64,000 nt of DNA. Origin: Gemmatimonadota bacterium (GTDB lineage Bacteria > Gemmatimonadota > Gemmatimonadetes > Gemmatimonadales > Gemmatimonadaceae). The stretch spans positions 1 through 64,000 of the forward strand of contig VHBO01000001.1 in NCBI GenBank assembly GCA_016871895.1, read 5' to 3'. The position numbers were made by a program, and so were the translations under genes. A model generated the notes under the pieces. That model worked only from the letters and a program-made list of their open reading frames with translations. It did no database searches and was not told the DNA's origin. Position 1 is the first letter of the stretch. The number at the start of each line of letters is the position of its first letter. Positions 60,406-64,000 of this stretch are shown here, piece after piece.

Positions 60406-61737
60406 ATGCCCCCCCGCACGCCATCGCGCCGGACCGGCGCCCGCTCTCCCCGCGCCGCCCGTCCCACGGGTGCCGCCGCCCCCGCTGACGCCCCGTCGTC
60501 CGCCACCACGCCCGACTCCACGCCCGACTCCACGCCCGCCGTCGACGCGCCGCCGGCTCCGGAGGCGGCGACGCTCACGCTCGCGCAGCAGGAGGCTAGG
60601 ACCTCCGAGATCACCTTCGCGGACCTCGGGCTCTCTTCCGCGATGCTCGCCTCGCTCGACGCCGCGGGCTACACGCGCCCCACGCCGATCCAGGCGCAGG
60701 CGGTGCCGCTCGCCCTGAAGGGGCGCGACCTGATGGGGCTCGCGCAGACCGGCACAGGGAAGACCGCTGCGTTCACGATCCCGATCATCGAGCGCCTGAT
60801 GGGCGGGGCGACGCGCACGCGCGCCGTGATCCTCACGCCGACGCGCGAGCTCTGCCAGCAGGTGGAGGAGAGCATCCGGAAGTACAGCGGCGGCACCGGG
60901 CTCGACGTCATCTCCGTGTACGGCGGCGTCGGCTACGAGGCGCAGACCACTGCGCTCAAGAATGGCGTCGACATCATCGTCGCCACGCCGGGCCGCCTGA
61001 TCGACCATCTCGAGAAGCAGCACGTGATCTTCGACGACCTCGAGGTCCTCGTGCTCGACGAGGCGGACCGGATGCTCGATATGGGCTTCGCGCCCCAGAT
61101 CAACCGGATCGTCGCGCAGATCCATCCCTACCGGCAGACGCTCCTCTTCTCCGCGACGATGCCTCCCGAGGTCGAGGCGCTCGCGCGGAAATACCTGCGG
61201 AAGCCGCAGGTGGTGCAGGTGGGGCGGCGCTCGCAGGCCGCCGCGACGGTGCGCCATTGCGTCTACCCGGTGCCGAAGCACAAGAAGATGGACCTCCTCG
61301 TGCACCTGCTGCGCGAGGCCGGAGCGGACGACTCGGTGCTCGTCTTCACGCGCACCAAGCACGGCGCCGACCGCGTCGTCCGGCACCTCGGCGACGCCGG
61401 CTATGCGGCCGACGCGCTCCACGCCGACAAGACTCAGGCGCAGCGGGAGCAGGCGCTCGCGCGGTTCAAGGCGGGGGAGACGAAGCTCCTCGTCGCGACC
61501 GACATCGCGCAGCGTGGGCTCGACATCTCCGGCATCACGCACGTCATCAACTTCGACGTGCCGCAGCAGGCCGAGGACTACGTGCACCGGATCGGCCGCA
61601 CCGGACGCGCCGCGAAGGAGGGGGATGCCTTCACCTTCATGTGCGCCGACGAGATCGGGATGGTCCGGACGATCGAGCGGGTGATCGGGCAGGAGATCGC
61701 GCGCATCTCGGTCCCCGGGTTCGACTTCGGGACCTGA
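60406..61737 (+). CDS. rhlE: DEAD-box RNA helicase (RhlE type)
   Basis: A 443-residue ATP-dependent RNA helicase. A disordered Pro/Ala/Thr/Ser-rich N-terminus (1-65) precedes FADLGLSSAMLASL and the Q motif GYTRPTPIQAQAVP (about 87-100), motif I AQTGTGKT, Ia PTRELCQQ, Ib ATPGRLID, motif II VLDEADRMLDMGF, motif III SATMP, and in the second domain VFTRTKHGADR, ATDIAQRGLDI (V) and HRIGRTGRA (VI). The long tail usual in RhlE is absent. GGAG precedes ATG 60406. It is useful in ribosome assembly or mRNA decay; the exact role is not set by context. Confidence 0.94.
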   Translation: MPPRTPSRRTGARSPRAARPTGAAAPADAPSSATTPDSTPDSTPAVDAPPAPEAATLTLAQQEARTSEITFADLGLSSAMLASLDAAGYTRPTPIQAQAVPLALKGRDLMGLAQTGTGKTAAFTIPIIERLMGGATRTRAVILTPTRELCQQVEESIRKYSGGTGLDVISVYGGVGYEAQTTALKNGVDIIVATPGRLIDHLEKQHVIFDDLEVLVLDEADRMLDMGFAPQINRIVAQIHPYRQTLLFSATMPPEVEALARKYLRKPQVVQVGRRSQAAATVRHCVYPVPKHKKMDLLVHLLREAGADDSVLVFTRTKHGADRVVRHLGDAGYAADALHADKTQAQREQALARFKAGETKLLVATDIAQRGLDISGITHVINFDVPQQAEDYVHRIGRTGRAAKEGDAFTFMCADEIGMVRTIERVIGQEIARISVPGFDFGT

Positions 61738-61776
61738 CGTGGGGCGCGGCGCCGTCGGCCAAGCGCCGCCGGCCCG

Positions 61777-62202
61777 TCACCAGCTCGTCCGCACCCGCCC
61801 GAGCCGACTCACCGTCACCGTCTCCGCGCGCGCCCCGCTCGCGACGATGATCGTGGTGTTCGCGAGGCCGTAACCGAGCCCCGAGGGCGCGTAGGTGATG
61901 GTGTCGCGCGTGGCGCGTAGCGTCACGCGATGGTCCGCGCCGACCGACCGCACGAGGACGGTGTCGCGGTCCCCCTCCACGCGCATCGACGCCGACGGCT
62001 CGTCGACGATCACCCGCAGGTAGCTGGCCCGCGCGATCGCGGCGGTGCGGCCGAGGTGCACCGCCCCGGCCACCGCCTCGGCGGCCTGCGTCACGCGGAG
62101 GCGGTCGAGTGCGCCCCCCGTCCGCGGGATCGCGACCGAGGCGAAGAGCCCGATCAGCGCGCAGGTGACGACGAGCTCCAACAGGGTGAATCCGCGGGAC
62201 AT
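61777..62202 (-). CDS. GspH/FimT-like type II pseudopilin
   Basis: A 141-residue prepilin. After a short MSR leader, GFTLLELVVTCALIGLFASVAIP (split about 4-26) is the prepilin N-terminal helix with the peptidase cleavage after Gly4 and the conserved Glu5-equivalent (LLELVV). The C-terminal domain (about 30-141) is beta-rich, as in GspH/FimT. GGAG lies upstream of ATG 62202. No other pilus or secretion gene is close, so it may be an orphan minor pilin. Confidence 0.87.
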   Translation of the reverse strand: MSRGFTLLELVVTCALIGLFASVAIPRTGGALDRLRVTQAAEAVAGAVHLGRTAAIARASYLRVIVDEPSASMRVEGDRDTVLVRSVGADHRVTLRATRDTITYAPSGLGYGLANTTIIVASGARAETVTVSRLGRVRTSW

Positions 62203-62287
62203 CGAGGGCTCCGGTGGGGGACCCGCCCACGCTGCGTACATTCCGGCAGGCCGCCCTCATCCCCACCACGCCACCGGTACCGTTCCG

Positions 62288-62596
62288 ATGCCGCGCTCCC
62301 ATCGCCCAGACCGTCGCCCGTCACCCGCCCGCCCGCTGCGCCCCGCGCCCCGGTGGTCGTCCCTCGCCTTCCTCGGGGCCTCTGTGGTGTTGCTCGCCTC
62401 CGGCTGCTACCAGGATCCGCAGGCCCAGCTCGACGAGGCGCAGGCGCAGCTCGATCTGACGGCGACCCTCGAGGAGCTCGGGAGCCGGTCCGCCGACCTC
62501 GCGTTCCAGCTCGATTCGCTCCGCGGCGTCGTGGCGCGGCAGGACACGACCATCGCCCGCCTCGCGAACCTCGCGGGGGTGCCCTATCCCCGATAA
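62288..62596 (+). CDS. Small coiled-coil lipoprotein
   Basis: A 102-residue lipoprotein: Arg/Pro-rich N-terminus (1-23), hydrophobic helix ending in lipobox LLASGC (Cys40), then a helix with heptads (PQAQLDEAQAQLDLTATL, DLAFQLDSLRGVVARQDT) that can form a coiled coil. Its function is unknown. It ends nine bases before the selenoprotein start, so the SelW-like gene may be its operon partner, although the latter has its own -10-like element overlapping this stop. Confidence 0.7.
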   Translation: MPRSHRPDRRPSPARPLRPAPRWSSLAFLGASVVLLASGCYQDPQAQLDEAQAQLDLTATLEELGSRSADLAFQLDSLRGVVARQDTTIARLANLAGVPYPR

Positions 62597-62599
62597 CTT
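62594..62599 (+). promoter_or_regulatory. Candidate -10 element for the SelW-like gene
   Basis: TAACTT ends six bases before the ATG at 62606, the spacing seen at many other starts here. It overlaps the stop codon of the preceding lipoprotein gene. Confidence 0.4.
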
Positions 62600-62605
62600 G
62601 CCCCG

Positions 62606-62842
62606 ATGCGCGTGAGCATCGAGTACTGCACCGTCTGAAACTACGAGGCGCGGGCCGTCGGTCTGGCGGTCGCGATCCGGGAGACCTGGCCCGACGCCGA
62701 GGTGGGGATGATCCCCTCCGGCGGCGGCGTGTTCGAGGTCACCCTCGAGGACCGCGTGGTCTACTCGAAGCGACAGACGGGGCGGCACGCGCGGCCCGGG
62801 GAGATCCTCTCCCTCCTCCGCGCCCTGCGACCTGAGACCTGA
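62606..62842 (+). CDS. SelT/SelW/SelH-family selenoprotein (CxxU, in-frame TGA)
   Basis: A 78-residue Rdx-family thioredoxin-like protein if TGA at 62636-62638 is read as selenocysteine. The N-terminus MRVSIEYCTVU puts Cys8 and Sec11 in the CxxU redox motif of the family (usually CxxC or CxxU). Downstream, in the same frame, come NYEARAVGLAVAI, the family block IPSGGGVFEVTLEDRVVYSK and TGRHARPGEILSLLRAL. GC-rich third positions continue across the TGA, and the next stop is TGA 62840. A SECIS-like hairpin begins 11 bases after the TGA. The alternative, a nonsense mutation of a Cys codon, is less likely given the hairpin and position. It overlaps the pfkA leader region and a heptamer repeat. 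Confidence 0.85.
62649..62674 (+). promoter_or_regulatory. Bacterial SECIS-like hairpin
   Basis: C49-C51 pairs with G72-G74 (CGC/GCG), G52 is bulged, then seven pairs (62653-62659 with 62665-62671, two G-U) close an apical loop GGTCT (62660-62664). The loop begins 21 bases after the TGA, within the distance used by bacterial SECIS elements, and GGUCU is also in the E. coli fdhF SECIS apical loop. Confidence 0.7.
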
Positions 62843-62865
62843 CCCCTGACCCCTGTCCCCTGAAT
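62831..62865 (+). repeat. Heptanucleotide repeat (CCTGACC-type) across selenoprotein stop and pfkA start
   Basis: Five units of period 7: CCTGAGA, CCTGACC, CCTGACC, CCTGTCC, CCTGAAT. The stop codon of the SelW-like gene is in the second unit and the pfkA ATG starts in the fifth. It is the only spacer between the two genes. Confidence 0.8.
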
Positions 62866-63943
62866 GCGGATCGCCATCTCCACCGGCGGCGGTGACGCCC
62901 CGGGCCTGAACGCCGTCATCCGTGCCGCGACCCTCTCCGCGCTCTCCCGCGGGTGGTCGGTGCTCGGCATCAAGCGCGGCTACGCCGGCCTCCTCGGGGA
63001 CGATGAGATCGTCCCGCTCACCGTCGAGTCGGTGCGCAACATCGGCCACTTGGGCGGCACCATCCTCCGCACCACCAACCGGGGGAACCCGTTCGACTTC
63101 CCGCGCCTGCAGCCCGACGGCTCGTATGTGAGCGTGGATCGTTCCGACGAGCTGATCGAGAACGCACGCAACCTCGGGATCGAGGCGATGATCTCGATCG
63201 GCGGTGACGGCTCGCTCGCCATCGCGCAGAAGCTCGTGGATAAGGGGATGCGCATCGTCGGCGTGCCGAAGACCATCGACAACGACGTCTCCTGCACCGT
63301 CACGACGTTCGGCTTCGACACCGCGGTGCAGACGGCGATCGAGGCGATCGACAAGCTGCAGACCACGGCCGAGAGCCACGACCGCGTGATGGTGCTCGAG
63401 GTGATGGGGCGCGACGCGGGGTTCATCGCGCTGCACTCGGGGGTCGCGGGCTCCGCCGACGTGGTGCTCCTCCCCGAGATCCCGTGGCGGCTCGATGCCG
63501 TCTGCGAGACGATCATGGAGCGCGACCGGACCGGCCGGAAGTTCGCAATCGTCGTGGTCGCGGAAGGGGCGATGGACGAGCACGGCGAGACCTCGCTGAT
63601 CGGGGAGTCGATGCCGGGGCAGGCGCCGCGCATCGGCGGCATCGCCCATCGACTCGCCAAGTCGATCCAGCAGCGGACCGGGAAGGAGTGCCGCGCGCTG
63701 GTGCTCGGCCATCTGCAGCGTGGCGGGATGCCGACCGGCTACGACCGTTTCCTCGCGACGCGCTTCGGCGCGGCGGCGACGCAGGCGGTGGCGGACGGGA
63801 AGTGGGGGCAGATGGTGGCGCTGCAGACGCCGAACATCGTGACGGTGCCGATCGTCGACGTGCTGAAGGAATCGAAGCGGGTGGATCCGCATCACGATGT
63901 GGTGCGGACGGCGCGGGCGTGCGGCATCAGCTTCGGGGACTGA
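62864..63943 (+). CDS. pfkA: 6-phosphofructokinase (group III type)
   Basis: A 359-residue phosphofructokinase for glycolysis. The nucleotide-binding start is STGGGDAPGLNAVIR (about 6-20), the phosphoryl-donor motif is SIGGDGSLAIA (about 107-117), PKTIDNDVSCT (about 138-148) contains the catalytic Asp, VMGRDAGFIALHSG and VVAEGA follow, and LGHLQRGGMPTGYDR (about 286-300) binds substrate. Donor residues are mixed: Gly of GGDGS is typical of ATP enzymes, while Lys of PKTIDND is typical of pyrophosphate ones; this pair is known in the group III (mixed) family. No Shine-Dalgarno sequence; the leader is a CCTGACC repeat. Confidence 0.92.
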   Translation: MRIAISTGGGDAPGLNAVIRAATLSALSRGWSVLGIKRGYAGLLGDDEIVPLTVESVRNIGHLGGTILRTTNRGNPFDFPRLQPDGSYVSVDRSDELIENARNLGIEAMISIGGDGSLAIAQKLVDKGMRIVGVPKTIDNDVSCTVTTFGFDTAVQTAIEAIDKLQTTAESHDRVMVLEVMGRDAGFIALHSGVAGSADVVLLPEIPWRLDAVCETIMERDRTGRKFAIVVVAEGAMDEHGETSLIGESMPGQAPRIGGIAHRLAKSIQQRTGKECRALVLGHLQRGGMPTGYDRFLATRFGAAATQAVADGKWGQMVALQTPNIVTVPIVDVLKESKRVDPHHDVVRTARACGISFGD

Positions 63944-64000
63944 TGGTGTCCGTCCGGCGAACCCTCGCGCGCCCGACGGGTATGAGGGCGGGTCCCCTCA

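Noticed and set aside
1..64000. tRNA, rRNA, CRISPR, prophage or IS elements
   Set aside because: No tRNA-like TTCGA arms in gaps, no direct-repeat/spacer pattern, no transposase, integrase or phage structural motif was seen.

Overview
The window is chromosomal DNA of a high-GC bacterium, most likely a member of the Gemmatimonadota. That placement is inferred from protein style (carboxypeptidase-regulatory/TonB-plug-like secreted protein, fused alpha-beta E1 dehydrogenase, deoxyhypusine synthase-like protein, many lipoproteins), not from a marker gene. I see no rRNA, tRNA, CRISPR, prophage or insertion sequence. Gene density is high, many genes overlap by 1-4 bases (ATGA, GTGA, TGATG), and almost every gene is a housekeeping or secreted-protein gene.

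Layout. 1-9.3 kb: type II NADH dehydrogenase (cut by the window edge) and 2-oxoglutarate dehydrogenase E1, a ChaN-like lipoprotein/secreted protein divergent from an unknown winged-helix protein, a thioredoxin-like protein, the CRM-domain protein YhbY, and a two-subunit molybdenum hydroxylase. 9.3-20.5 kb: ferredoxin, a membrane methyltransferase, RNase D, a MIP18-family Fe-S assembly factor, a serine hydrolase, an alpha/beta hydrolase, a copper P-type ATPase with a metal-operator-like promoter, a CatE-like dioxygenase, and an operon of a small protein, QueG and an alpha-amylase that carries an in-frame amber codon. 20.5-32.7 kb: acyltransferase, phosphodiesterase, LOG-family protein paired with a deoxyhypusine synthase-like protein, M28 peptidase, an ABC exporter/DUF3299 operon, greA with a terminator in its own leader, and a sialidase-like/TlpA/DUF2238 operon. 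32.8-46.5 kb: fadI-fadJ-proline dehydrogenase, rsgA, TPR protein, pdxH, moaB, OsmC, amidohydrolase, tandem 2Fe-2S proteins, htpX behind a sigma-54-like promoter, and acyl-CoA synthetase. 46.5-64 kb: fused branched-chain/pyruvate E1, HNH nuclease behind a structured leader, ogt, nadE, a class A PBP, a secreted M8-like peptidase, lon, a DEAD-box helicase, a pilin-like GspH, a small selenoprotein and phosphofructokinase.

The most notable signals are: (1) a 78-residue SelT/SelW/SelH-family gene at 62606-62842 with TGA at the second position of the CxxC redox motif and a SECIS-like hairpin just after it, which makes it a probable selenoprotein and explains why it is not an ordinary open frame; (2) at least fourteen genes with a TAnnnT-type -10 element ending 5-7 bases before the start codon, pointing to widespread leaderless mRNAs; (3) a strong intrinsic terminator in the greA leader, reminiscent of the E. 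coli GraL arrangement; (4) heptanucleotide tandem repeats (CTGAAGG/CCTTCAG) found both between genes and inside signal-peptide coding sequence; and (5) an alpha-amylase interrupted exactly at conserved region IV by a TAG codon.
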